A stretch of 64,000 nt of DNA from JAPPLB01 sp965218555. Its GTDB lineage: Bacteria; Acidobacteriota; Terriglobia; Bryobacterales; UBA6623. Both the position numbers and the translations under genes were made by a program. The DNA lies in the NCBI GenBank assembly GCA_965218555.1, contig OZ244625.1, forward strand, positions 5,270,001-5,334,000, in the 5' to 3' direction. Position 1 is the stretch's first letter. Each line of letters opens with the position of its first letter. The notes under the pieces were generated by a model. It was not told the origin of the DNA. It saw only the letters and a list, made by a program, of their open reading frames with translations, and did not search any database. Below, piece after piece: positions 1 through 7,976 of the stretch.

Positions 1-89
1 TCAAATAGACCGAAGGAGGAAGGCCGGTTAGCGATTTCATTACCTCAACGAACGAAAGAACCCTGAGAAGTTACTGTATCATAATCGGC

Positions 90-722
90 ATGTTTTTCGG
101 CCCGCGCATCAAGGCGTTGCGAGGCATCGCAATCGTTCTTGTCTGGGTATTCTCAGGCACATGTCTAGCGGTCTTCGGGCAGGTAATCGAGTTCACCTCG
201 AATGGGTTGAATTACATGACGTTGAGCCGCGAGGGGCTTACTCTCATGTATGCGCCGTTGCCGATGACGATCCGCGATTTCGCGGTTATCCAGGTCTCTT
301 ACAGCAACGGTAGCGGCGAGAATCAACCCGTCAGCCCGAACGATTTCGTTTATACATCGCGCAGCGGACAGCGTATTCGTGCCTCTTCGGAGGAGGTCGT
401 TGTACGAGAGTTGTATCGGAAAGCGCGCCGGACCGAAGTCGTGAAACTGCAGGCGGTCTACGAAAAGGCTCTCTACGGTAGCCAGCCGATCCGCTCGAGC
501 AACGGATACGAGGCAAGACGCCGCGCAGCGATCGCGCGGGGCCCGGAAGGCTTGCGGGCGGCCGCAGCCGCCTCGGCGCTCTCGTTCGTCACGATGCTAC
601 TGAAGCCGGGAGAGTCAACGGATGGCGTGGTGTTCTTCCCTAATACCGGCGAGCCTTTAGACCCTGGGACGCTCGACGCCCGACTGGCGAACGGAAAGCG
701 TTTTCAATTTCCAGTTCGCTAG
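90..722 (+). CDS. Hypothetical secreted protein
   Basis: I do not recognise this 210-residue protein. Residues about 10-30 form a hydrophobic stretch after a basic N-terminus and look like a signal peptide or an N-terminal membrane anchor. The rest is mostly polar, with an alanine- and arginine-rich segment around residues 142-165 and a beta-like C-terminal part containing PGESTDGVVFF, a pattern common in small secreted beta-sandwich proteins. The ATG lies a few bases after a CATAAT hexamer with no Shine-Dalgarno sequence, so the message could be almost leaderless. It is separated by about 200 bp from the next gene, and its role is unknown. Confidence 0.55.
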   Translation: MFFGPRIKALRGIAIVLVWVFSGTCLAVFGQVIEFTSNGLNYMTLSREGLTLMYAPLPMTIRDFAVIQVSYSNGSGENQPVSPNDFVYTSRSGQRIRASSEEVVVRELYRKARRTEVVKLQAVYEKALYGSQPIRSSNGYEARRRAAIARGPEGLRAAAAASALSFVTMLLKPGESTDGVVFFPNTGEPLDPGTLDARLANGKRFQFPVR

Positions 723-925
723 AGGAGTAGCTTCTACCGGCATTCCGCAAAAAAAGTACATTTCATGGACAACTGATATATGGCCGTGTGATGACCAACA
801 GGCGGGGGCGGCAGAAGGTTGTTCGGGTGCTCCCATAGCACCCTTAAGTGTCGTCTCGCTTAGTACCGACAACCGTTTGTGGGCTGACAGGTGTAGAATG
901 GGGGAGCTGGCGGTGAGGTGATGGC

Positions 926-2218
926 ATGGGTTTGACACGACGGGGTTTTGTCCATGGCAGTCTGATGGCCGGGGCGGCGGCAGTAGTCGGCGCGGTTCCG
1001 GAGGTAGAGGGGCGGGGCGAGGCCGCTATTGGTTCGCGGCCTTATTTCAACGTTCATCCGTTTATTGAGGCGAATCCCAAGGCGGTGTTCATTCGCCGGA
1101 CGAAGGTCGCGCACAAGTTCGATAACGATCAGAAGCTCGAAGAAGGGCTGGCGCTGGCGCGGGAGATTTTTGTGCCGTCCGACGAGGCGGGGATTCCGGT
1201 TTCGCACAAGGTGGTCCTCAAGCCAAACGTTTGCAGCGTGACTTCGAAAGACCGTCCGACCGAAGACATGTGGGGGACCGGGACGGACCCGCAGTTCTAC
1301 GAAGGCATGGTGATGGGCCTCAAGGAAGTGGGGCTGAAGGACTTCGCGTTTGTCGAGGCGAACAATTACCACAGTTGGAACGTGCGCGGGTTCGTCGATA
1401 TCAATGAGCGGCACGGCGTGAAAATGAACGAGTGCGAACGGCGTGTGCGGAATTTCGAAGAAGGGTACCAGATGAACTGGACGAAGGTGCCCGAGCCGGT
1501 GGTCTACTCGCATGTCCCGCACTACACGCCGGTAAACGACAAGGACTCGTGGATGCTCAACATCGCGAAGTGGAAGGCGCACGGGATGTGTCTGACGCAG
1601 TCGGTGAAGAACGAGCAGGGGCTGGTGGTGAAACCGTATGTGCGGTTTTGTCCGGGCTGGCGGATGGTAACGGGCGCGCCGGACTTTATGCAGCCGAATG
1701 TCCACCCCAAAGTAGTCGAGCGCGTCAACAAGTTTTTCGAGAATCACCGGCATCTGGGCTATGCGCGGTACGACTCTCCGGCGCCGCTAAGTCCGATGCA
1801 TCAGGAGATCTGGGCACACAAGACGTGCGACAACATGCAGACTCTGAACACCGGGCTGGCGATGATCGAGGGCATCTACGGGCGTGACGGCAACGGTTTC
1901 CAGATCGGCAACGATTACATGGCGAATTTGGTGATGTTCAGCAAAGACAAGTTCCGACTCGACATGATCGGGCTTTGGCTGGCCGGGCACGAGCCGGGCA
2001 ATGTGAATCTGTACCGGATCGCCAAGGAACGCGGGTTGAGCGATACGTTCAACCCATGGGAAGTGCCGATCTATGAGTGGGTGAACGGCGAGCCGCATCC
2101 GCGGAAGTTGACGGATTTCGAGCGGACACCGCTGATTACCTACTACTTGCAGAAAAAAGGTGAGCCGGAATATCACCTGGTGGATGAACCCTTCGACTAT
2201 GACAAGGTGAAGGTCTAA
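926..2218 (+). CDS. Tat-exported DUF362 domain protein
   Basis: The 430-residue product begins with a twin-arginine signal (TRRGF, residues 4-8, followed by an alanine-rich hydrophobic stretch), so it is probably exported folded. The segment KVVLKPNVC around residues 93-101 is typical of DUF362 proteins, a family of uncertain biochemical role often found with iron-sulfur proteins. Conserved-looking aromatic and acidic segments continue to the C-terminus and the length is normal for the family. A GAGGTGA stretch sits just before the ATG. The gene is convergent with the cytochrome gene downstream. The family call is fairly safe, but the substrate is unknown. Confidence 0.7.
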   Translation: MGLTRRGFVHGSLMAGAAAVVGAVPEVEGRGEAAIGSRPYFNVHPFIEANPKAVFIRRTKVAHKFDNDQKLEEGLALAREIFVPSDEAGIPVSHKVVLKPNVCSVTSKDRPTEDMWGTGTDPQFYEGMVMGLKEVGLKDFAFVEANNYHSWNVRGFVDINERHGVKMNECERRVRNFEEGYQMNWTKVPEPVVYSHVPHYTPVNDKDSWMLNIAKWKAHGMCLTQSVKNEQGLVVKPYVRFCPGWRMVTGAPDFMQPNVHPKVVERVNKFFENHRHLGYARYDSPAPLSPMHQEIWAHKTCDNMQTLNTGLAMIEGIYGRDGNGFQIGNDYMANLVMFSKDKFRLDMIGLWLAGHEPGNVNLYRIAKERGLSDTFNPWEVPIYEWVNGEPHPRKLTDFERTPLITYYLQKKGEPEYHLVDEPFDYDKVKV

Positions 2219-2231
2219 CCTGTTGTCTCGC

Positions 2232-2265
2232 CACAAGGTAAGACAAGCAGAATAACAACCTTGTG
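2232..2265. terminator. Possible bidirectional terminator hairpin
   Basis: CACAAGGT (2232-2239) pairs with ACCTTGTG (2258-2265) across an 18-base loop, between the convergent DUF362 and cytochrome genes. A short T-rich stretch follows on the + strand. The long loop makes it a weak candidate. Confidence 0.35.
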
Positions 2266-2319
2266 ACTTATTTTCGTAAGAGCTGAAAGTCGGCTTGGCT
2301 CGGTTCTAAGGTAGGTTCT

Positions 2320-2901
2320 TCAATTGTGGCAAAGCTTGCACATGATCTCTTTGGGAAAGATCAGGTGCTTTGCCGCCGTTGATCCGTGCGCGTTGTGGCA
2401 AGTGCCGCATTCCACGAACGTGTGCTCAAGGTGGGCGTGGATTTCCGCGAATGTCTCCTTCTCTTTCTGATGGCAGTCGAAGCAGCCGCCCTTGAAGCGA
2501 AACCGCCCCCGCCGGCTTAGGCCGTGACACTGCGTGCATTGGACTCCGGGCACTGGCGGATGGCGCTGAAACAACTTGAACTCTTCCGGGGGATTTTCGC
2601 CTACAAAGAACCGGACTTCCTGCTTGCCGTCTTCCCATAGGATCGCGAGCGCATGTTCGCCGGGACCTGCCGTGACGGAAGTGTGGAAGACATTCGGGAA
2701 GGGCTCTTCCGCTTCGATGGGCTTGCCATCAAGCTCAAGCTTGCCAGCCGGAGCTTTGGCGATGATGTCGATTTCACCCGAGGCGTAAGCCGAAAAATCC
2801 GCCGGACGCATGATGCGTCCTTTATCCTGAGCGAACACAGTCGAACCAAGCACAAGAATGCACGGAAGAAGGATCCCGCGGCGAGCTGAAAGCATCATCA
2901 T
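2320..2901 (-). CDS. Tetrahaem c-type cytochrome
   Basis: A 193-residue secreted protein with an N-terminal hydrophobic signal peptide (about residues 9-25). A beta-rich middle domain resembles a carbohydrate-binding or PEGA-like module. The C-terminal cytochrome domain has four CXXCH haem sites: CTQCH (122), CFDCH (140), CGTCH (165) and CKLCH (188). Extra histidines (for example near 113, 155 and 159) could act as distal ligands. The spacing resembles doubled-CXXCH and NapC/NrfH-type multihaem cytochromes. Its ATG overlaps the stop of the upstream propeller gene by four bases (ATGA), so the two are probably translated together. A periplasmic electron-transfer role is inferred; the partner is unknown. 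Confidence 0.8.
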   Translation of the reverse strand: MMMLSARRGILLPCILVLGSTVFAQDKGRIMRPADFSAYASGEIDIIAKAPAGKLELDGKPIEAEEPFPNVFHTSVTAGPGEHALAILWEDGKQEVRFFVGENPPEEFKLFQRHPPVPGVQCTQCHGLSRRGRFRFKGGCFDCHQKEKETFAEIHAHLEHTFVECGTCHNAHGSTAAKHLIFPKEIMCKLCHN

Positions 2902-3671
2902 CCGAGGTGAACGCGGCAGATGTAGCCGGCATGTTTTCCGGCGTGATCGCCACCGCCGCGCACAAACCCGGAGTCGCTGTAGTAGAGCACGCCGTTGTGC
3001 ATGGTCATGCCGTGTGGGTCGGGATCGATGCCTTTTTTGAGTTGGACGACCTCGAGCACATTGCCGTTGCGAGCATCGAGCCGTTGGATCAGATAGTCAT
3101 TGGAGAACATGCACCAAATCGACTCTCCGTCCCAGGCAAGGCCATGGGCGCGGTCGAGTGTGATCGGGATGTGCGAGATCTCGTTGAACCGGATGTCGAA
3201 GCACGTGAGCCGTCCCAACTTAAGTGTCGTTACCCAAAGCGAATTCCCCGCCCAGACCAAGCCGTGCACGCCGCCGCCTCCCGGCACCTGATAGCGCGCC
3301 ACCGTATCACCTGTTCTGGCACTCACCTTATGGACTTGGCCGGTAGCACTGTCGGTCGGCCGCGCCGGACGCCGGCTCGCCGCGCCGTTCGAACCCAGCC
3401 ATAGAAAGCCGCCGCCAAAAGCAATGCCGCTCGTGTTCGAAGATTCCGTCTGGACTTTGCGGATTATTTTGCCGCTCTCCCAATCGAGCAGGTAAGCCAC
3501 GTCAGTGACTTGCTCGCCCACCCAGAGGCCTTCGTCCGTTGCTTCGAGCGCGTTCGGATGTCCGTCGGGAGACTTCCAGAGCGGCTCGACACGAGCCGCT
3601 CGTGACGGGCAGTCTCCCGCGAGCAGAAGGTGGACACCGGCGGCCCCGAGAAAAACACGTCTTGTCAGCAT
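2898..3671 (-). CDS. Tat-exported beta-propeller protein
   Basis: About 257 residues from the chosen ATG, which gives an N-terminus MLTRRVFLG fitting a Tat or lipoprotein-like signal; an ATG seven codons upstream is possible. The body is a run of short beta repeats of the form (G)LWVGE, FLWLGS, SLWVTT, SIWCMFS and VLYYSDS, as in SMP-30/YncE/virginiamycin-lyase-like propellers. The last 40 residues contain several histidines and glycines (DPHGMTMHNG) that could bind a metal. It is the first gene of a two-gene unit with the tetrahaem cytochrome (four-base overlap), so a shared periplasmic job is likely but not provable here. Confidence 0.65.
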   Translation of the reverse strand: MLTRRVFLGAAGVHLLLAGDCPSRAARVEPLWKSPDGHPNALEATDEGLWVGEQVTDVAYLLDWESGKIIRKVQTESSNTSGIAFGGGFLWLGSNGAASRRPARPTDSATGQVHKVSARTGDTVARYQVPGGGGVHGLVWAGNSLWVTTLKLGRLTCFDIRFNEISHIPITLDRAHGLAWDGESIWCMFSNDYLIQRLDARNGNVLEVVQLKKGIDPDPHGMTMHNGVLYYSDSGFVRGGGDHAGKHAGYICRVHLG

Positions 3672-3730
3672 GCCGTCAGTGTAACGGGTCAAAAACCTGT
3701 GGACATCTCACGAGAGCCGAAGGGCTTTAG

Positions 3731-3906
3731 CCTGCATTTCTCACCACCTGACTGCCGAAACACGCGATAAGGCCGCCATGACTTCGTTGCGCTTGCTTGC
3801 CGTGCTCGATGTACTTTCAAATTCACCTGCGCGCGCCAAGCGGCTCGCGCCTCGTCCTGCCGGCCCTCTCACGCACTTCGCCTCCCCACTTGGTGAGAAA
3901 GGCAGG
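3731..3906 (+). repeat. Dispersed repeat family 1, copy A
   Basis: This 176-bp element begins CCTGCATTTCTCACCA and ends with the inverted version TGGTGAGAAAGGCAGG, giving imperfect terminal inverted repeats of about 16 bp. The interior shares long stretches with the copies at 43060-43235 (reverse orientation), 50189-50371 and 57431-57533, for example GCCATGACTTCGTTG and CTCACGCACTTCG. The centre can fold into a small hairpin with an AAGC loop. It carries no credible gene, so it looks like a MITE or similar non-autonomous element. It ends exactly where the stop codon of the DedA gene begins. Confidence 0.85.
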
Positions 3907-4509
3907 TCAGATCTCACAGATTCTACGGCTGCTCCAACGTCTCACGACCATAAAGAGCACCGCGATTCCCAACAGAATCAGCCCGCCGATCCAGGCGTTC
4001 TCCGTCAGCATCGTCATCGTTTTGTCGCCGTACCGAAGGGCCAAATACGCGATGCCGAAGTAGCGCACGATACGAGCGAAGACGAGAACAGCGCAGAAGC
4101 GCAAGACGCTCATCTGGAAAACGCCCGCAGCAATGACGAATAGCTTCATGGGCAGAGGCAGAGGAACCATTGTGGGGAACAGCAACACCAGCGCATCCCA
4201 TTTCTCGATCTGTTTGCGCATGTGCTCGAAGCCCTTCTTCGAGATTCTTTTCTCCAGCATCATGCGGCCGCCCCGCCGGGCCAGCAAATAGAGGATCAGC
4301 GAGCCCAGCAGCGACCCGAGGACCGCGAGTGTGGCCGCGAAATAGGTGACCTCGGGTGCTGTGATCGCCTGGGCGACCAGCAGCGCGTCGACACCCTGCG
4401 GCATCGGAATGAACGCCGAATCGGACAGCGAAACGAAGAACGTTCCCCAGGGACCCCATACCGCTGTGTATTGCGTCAGCCATTCGCCCAACTTTCGGAG
4501 CCAACCCAT
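3907..4509 (-). CDS. DedA/VTT-domain membrane protein
   Basis: A 200-residue integral membrane protein of the DedA (SNARE-associated, VTT) family. The usual features are visible: an N-terminal re-entrant region with SLSDSAFIPMPQGVDALL, a hydrophobic stretch with GSLLGSLILYLLAR, the amphipathic segment around FEHMRKQIEKWD, and a second re-entrant motif with FPTMVPLPLPMKL ahead of the final membrane spans. Members act as lipid or undecaprenyl-phosphate flippases, or in membrane-potential maintenance; which applies here cannot be told. The acidic residue and proline motif of characterised members are partly replaced. The stop codon directly abuts repeat copy A. Confidence 0.8.
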   Translation of the reverse strand: MGWLRKLGEWLTQYTAVWGPWGTFFVSLSDSAFIPMPQGVDALLVAQAITAPEVTYFAATLAVLGSLLGSLILYLLARRGGRMMLEKRISKKGFEHMRKQIEKWDALVLLFPTMVPLPLPMKLFVIAAGVFQMSVLRFCAVLVFARIVRYFGIAYLALRYGDKTMTMLTENAWIGGLILLGIAVLFMVVRRWSSRRICEI

Positions 4510-4593
4510 GTCGCGTTATTCGATGTGTTCCTTAAGTCGGGCTCAGGAGAGGGCCGGTACTCGGCGGAGTGTCAAACTATGCTTGACCGATTT

Positions 4594-5262
4594 TCAAACC
4601 GTCTTGTCTTTGGAATAACACAAATCTTCGAGGCTGCATTGCAAGCAGCGAGGCTTGCGGGCAACGCAGACCTGCCGGCCGTGATGAATGATCTGATGGG
4701 AGTACAGAATCCAACGCTTCCTGGGCAGCAGCTTCATCAGGTCCTGCTCGATCTTCTTGGGATCTTTCTGCTGGGTGAAATCGAGCCGCCTCGAAATCCT
4801 CTGAACATGCGTATCGACCACGACTCCGGTCGCTTTTCCGAACCAGCTTCCCAAAACCACGTTCGCGGTCTTGCGGGCGACGCCAGGGAGCTGCAAGAGG
4901 TCGTCCATTTTACCGGGGACCTTGCCCCCATGCCGCATCATGATGATTCGAGCGGCGCCGATCAGCGATTTCGCCTTGTTGCGAAAAAAGCCGGTCGACT
5001 TGATTTCCTGCTCCAGCACGTCTTGCTGAACGTTGGCCATGTCTTCGATCGTCGGCAGTTTTGCAAACAGCCCCGGGGTGACCATGTTCACCCGTACATC
5101 GGTGCACTGCGCGGATAGAATCGTGGCCACCAACAATTGCCACGCCGACGTGTGATGCAGCGCACACTCCACGTTCGGGTAATCTTTGTTGATCCGCCGC
5201 AACAGGGTCGACACTCGCCGCTTGCGGTCCTCAGCCGTGCGCGGTTTCAGCACTTTTGTCAT
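4594..5262 (-). CDS. nth: Endonuclease III (DNA glycosylase/AP lyase)
   Basis: A 222-residue base-excision repair enzyme that removes oxidised pyrimidines and nicks abasic sites. The helix-hairpin-helix motif LPGVARKTANVVL (125-137) contains the catalytic lysine K131, and the catalytic aspartate is D150 in VVVDTHVQRISRR. The C-terminal iron-sulfur cluster has the standard spacing C199-X6-C206-X2-C209-X5-C215. Length and motifs are fully normal, so it should be active. It reads leftward and is followed after 84 bp by the DedA gene. Confidence 0.95.
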   Translation of the reverse strand: MTKVLKPRTAEDRKRRVSTLLRRINKDYPNVECALHHTSAWQLLVATILSAQCTDVRVNMVTPGLFAKLPTIEDMANVQQDVLEQEIKSTGFFRNKAKSLIGAARIIMMRHGGKVPGKMDDLLQLPGVARKTANVVLGSWFGKATGVVVDTHVQRISRRLDFTQQKDPKKIEQDLMKLLPRKRWILYSHQIIHHGRQVCVARKPRCLQCSLEDLCYSKDKTV

Positions 5263-5338
5263 ACGTTGATAACTCTTGAAGGGCTTGCCTCTCGAAGTAT
5301 GCCGCCCTGGGTGGGGTCAGGTCAATTGGGGTAGTGCC

Positions 5339-5659
5339 CTAATCGTGCGGTTCCGGGTCAAGAGGCCCGGCAGGCGCTATCACACTTTGCGGTCTGTGGT
5401 TCTTGCAGATATCACAGTTACAGGTTACGGGCGAACAGTGGCGCAAGCCAACAACAACACCGCCATGGCGATCAGCTCTTTGGAAGATCCTGTTGAACAG
5501 GTCGGTCTCCTGATTCTCAAGGTAGCGCCGAAGGGCGTACGCGCATAGATCTGCGACTTGAACCACGCTTGTCAAGCGGACGTGTAAAAAGGTGCCTTCC
5601 ATGCCCGCTGCCCTGTATAGACTCAATAGGGAAGGCCACACCAAAGCGGTGGGTAGCAA
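5339..5659 (-). pseudogene. DUF3800-type C-terminal remnant
   Basis: The translated segment has the hallmark end of DUF3800 proteins: a Q-V-A-D-L-C-A-Y-A-L-R-R-Y-type helix, then LFNRIFQRADR, then a GLRHCSP...CNCDICKNHR tail with paired cysteines. Complete members are some 200-280 residues with an N-terminal DEDD-nuclease-like fold (D-E-S-G motif). That N-terminal part is absent here, and the sequence to about 5.9 kb shows only broken frames. I read this as the decayed end of a defence- or mobile-element-associated gene. The stretch from 5263 to 5941 holds nothing else I recognise. Confidence 0.55.
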
Positions 5660-5941
5660 GGCCGCGAGACGCTTGACCCGGGAACACGGGTAGAACCACC
5701 GGCCTCGCGGCCGTCAACGAGCGTACGAACGATGCGCCGGGATGCAAGTCTGGAACAGCCGTTCGCAGGACCTAACGACCACTTCAATAAAAAGAGATCC
5801 GGTTTTGGACGGATCACAGTGGTGACCTTGAAGCTGCCCTACTGGACATGGCAAACTGTTTTGAGGAAACTCCCTCACGCCGTCAAGATCGGCTCAAGAA
5901 AAAGTTCACCACTTCGGCTCTTGCCATTAAGGAGGACCCCG

Positions 5942-6784
5942 ATGAAGAGCTATTCGCCCACAACACTTCTGTCTGTACTGCTCATCCTTTCCCTCTCGCT
6001 GCCCGGATTCGCATCCGACAAGCTGTTCCCAGACCCGAATCTCGAAGCCGCCGTTCGCAAGAACGTTTTTGAGAAAAGGAACAATGACGAGCCTCTCACC
6101 GAAGAAGATGTCAAGGACCTTTCGCAAGTCGTCGCGAAAGGCCGCGGCATCGAGGATCTGACTGGCCTCGAGCACTGCAAACGCCTCGCGTTACTCGACC
6201 TCGACGACAACGAGATCAGCGATCTGAGCCCGATTGCAGACCTGAAACAGCTTCAGAGTCTGACCCTTTCAAAGAATCGCATCCGTGACATCAGCCCACT
6301 GGCGAACTTGACCCGATTGCAATACATCGAGCTCTCCGACAACGAAGTCTCCGACATCTCACCACTCGCCGCCTTGGAGAACATGCGCTCGCTTTACCTC
6401 TCCAACAACAAGATCGACGACATCAGTGCTGTCGGCAGCCTGAAGAAACTGGCGAGTCTGTATTTAGCACGCAATCAAGTGCAGGACATCTCGCCCGTGT
6501 CGAGTATCGTGCGTCTGTCCTCGCTGGATGTGTCGCACAATCAAATTTCCGACATCTCACTGCTGAAGCCACTCAATTCACTCTACCGGCTCAACCTCGC
6601 CGGAAACCGGTTGAGCGACATCTCAGTGCTGGCTGAGATGGCGTCCAAGGACGCGGAAGGGCCGCAGCGATTCTCGCCCTTCTGGAGCGTTGACCTACGA
6701 GGCAACCCGCTTTCAGAGATGTCAGGCAAAGAGCATCTCGCAACTCTCAAGAGGCACTCCACTCGGATCACAGCAGATCAGTAA
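5942..6784 (+). CDS. Secreted internalin-type leucine-rich repeat protein
   Basis: The ATG at 5942 is preceded by a strong AAGGAGG ribosome-binding site and gives a 280-residue product with a clear signal peptide (about residues 6-22, ending in PGFAS). The mature part starts with the KLFPDPNLEAAVRK cap typical of bacterial internalin-like LRR proteins. About seven 21-22-residue repeats follow, of the form LxxLxLSxNxIxDISPLAxL. Such domains bind protein or carbohydrate partners at the cell surface. No membrane anchor or sorting signal is visible, so the protein may stay in the periplasm or be released. The partner is unknown. Confidence 0.85.
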   Translation: MKSYSPTTLLSVLLILSLSLPGFASDKLFPDPNLEAAVRKNVFEKRNNDEPLTEEDVKDLSQVVAKGRGIEDLTGLEHCKRLALLDLDDNEISDLSPIADLKQLQSLTLSKNRIRDISPLANLTRLQYIELSDNEVSDISPLAALENMRSLYLSNNKIDDISAVGSLKKLASLYLARNQVQDISPVSSIVRLSSLDVSHNQISDISLLKPLNSLYRLNLAGNRLSDISVLAEMASKDAEGPQRFSPFWSVDLRGNPLSEMSGKEHLATLKRHSTRITADQ

Positions 6785-6839
6785 TGGAAGTAAATGGAAT
6801 ACGGTCTTCGCACGTGCAAGCCAGGATGAGGAGGGGGAT

Positions 6840-7775
6840 ATGGCGGAGTCAAGGGGGATTGCCTTTTCGCAGGGGAGCTACGTACCGGTCGAGGAGGCAA
6901 CGATTCCCATGCTCGATCCGGCGTTTACGAAGAGTGACGTGGTCTTCGACGCTGTCTCAGTATGGGACGGCGGTTTCTTTCGGCTGGACGATCACTTCGC
7001 AAGGTTCCGTGCCTCCTGTGAATACGTCCGAATGAACCCTCCTTACACCGAAGAGGAGATCAAGGAGATCTTGGCGTGCTGTGTGGACACAGCGGGCTTG
7101 TCTCGTTCCATCGTGTACTTCATGTGTACCCGAGGGCGCTATGGCGGCGGTGCGGCGTTCGGCGACCCGCGTACAAGTCGCAACGAGTTCCACGCTTACG
7201 CCGTGCCGTATTACTGGGTGGTCCCGAAGGAGCGCGTCGAGACCGGCGCTCATCTTTGGATCGTCCAGACGCGGCGAGCACCGGACGTAGCGATCAATCA
7301 GCGTGTCAAGAGCTTCAATCGAATGGACCTGACGCGAGGGCAGTTCGAGGCGCTCGATAACGGGGCGGATCAACCACTGCTGCTTTCGACCGAAGGTTAT
7401 CTCACTGAAGGTCCAGGCTTTAATGTGTGGATCGTCAAAGGTAATCGGGCTTGGACCCCGGGAGACAATGTGCTCGAAGGCATCACGCGCCTGACGGTGT
7501 TCGACCTGTGCCGGGAGATCGGCATGGGCGCCGAGGCCGCCGATCTGAAGCCTGACGACTTGGACGACGCGGATGAAGCTTTCCTCTCCACGTCGGGTGG
7601 CGGGATCATTCCCTTCACAATGGTTAACAATCGTTCCATCGGCGGGGGCGAGCCGGGGCCGGTGTCATGCCGGCTGCGTGATCTCTATTGGGAAAAGCGC
7701 GCACAAGGTTGGCACTCCACGCCGGTAGCACAATTGTTGGCAACTCCCGCTCCGGCAATGGTCTCGACAACATAG
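6840..7775 (+). CDS. Class IV PLP aminotransferase (branched-chain type)
   Basis: The start at 6840 follows a GAGGAGGGGG ribosome-binding site and gives 311 residues. It is a fold-type IV PLP enzyme of the IlvE/Dat/PabC family. The probable PLP lysine is K157 in NQRVKSFNRMDL, and the STEGYLTEGPGFNVW region carries the cofactor-phosphate and glutamate contacts. The GDNVLEGITR segment matches the second conserved family motif. Likely activities are branched-chain or D-amino-acid transamination, or a lyase reaction; sequence alone does not decide. It follows the LRR gene by 55 bp. A weak hairpin with AACCC/GGGTT arms near 7810-7825 lies downstream. Confidence 0.8.
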   Translation: MAESRGIAFSQGSYVPVEEATIPMLDPAFTKSDVVFDAVSVWDGGFFRLDDHFARFRASCEYVRMNPPYTEEEIKEILACCVDTAGLSRSIVYFMCTRGRYGGGAAFGDPRTSRNEFHAYAVPYYWVVPKERVETGAHLWIVQTRRAPDVAINQRVKSFNRMDLTRGQFEALDNGADQPLLLSTEGYLTEGPGFNVWIVKGNRAWTPGDNVLEGITRLTVFDLCREIGMGAEAADLKPDDLDDADEAFLSTSGGGIIPFTMVNNRSIGGGEPGPVSCRLRDLYWEKRAQGWHSTPVAQLLATPAPAMVSTT

Positions 7776-7976
7776 AATCACAGCCTGCCGGCGATCCGTT
7801 TCAGAGGGATAACCCTGCTTTGGGTTCTCTTTCATCCACGAAATCGTCGTAGTGGTCGAAACGTGTGTTCAGTCAATAGCTTCTTCCGTCAGAACGACGT
7901 TCGAAGCCACAGTAGCCGTTTGCTAGCCGACGGCAACGAGATCGTCACGTAACAGCCATGATGGTTGATTCCGCGG

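Noticed and set aside
860..1753. A 297-codon minus-strand frame opposite the DUF362 gene
   Set aside because: Antisense shadow with a repetitive His/Val/Arg composition and no domain.
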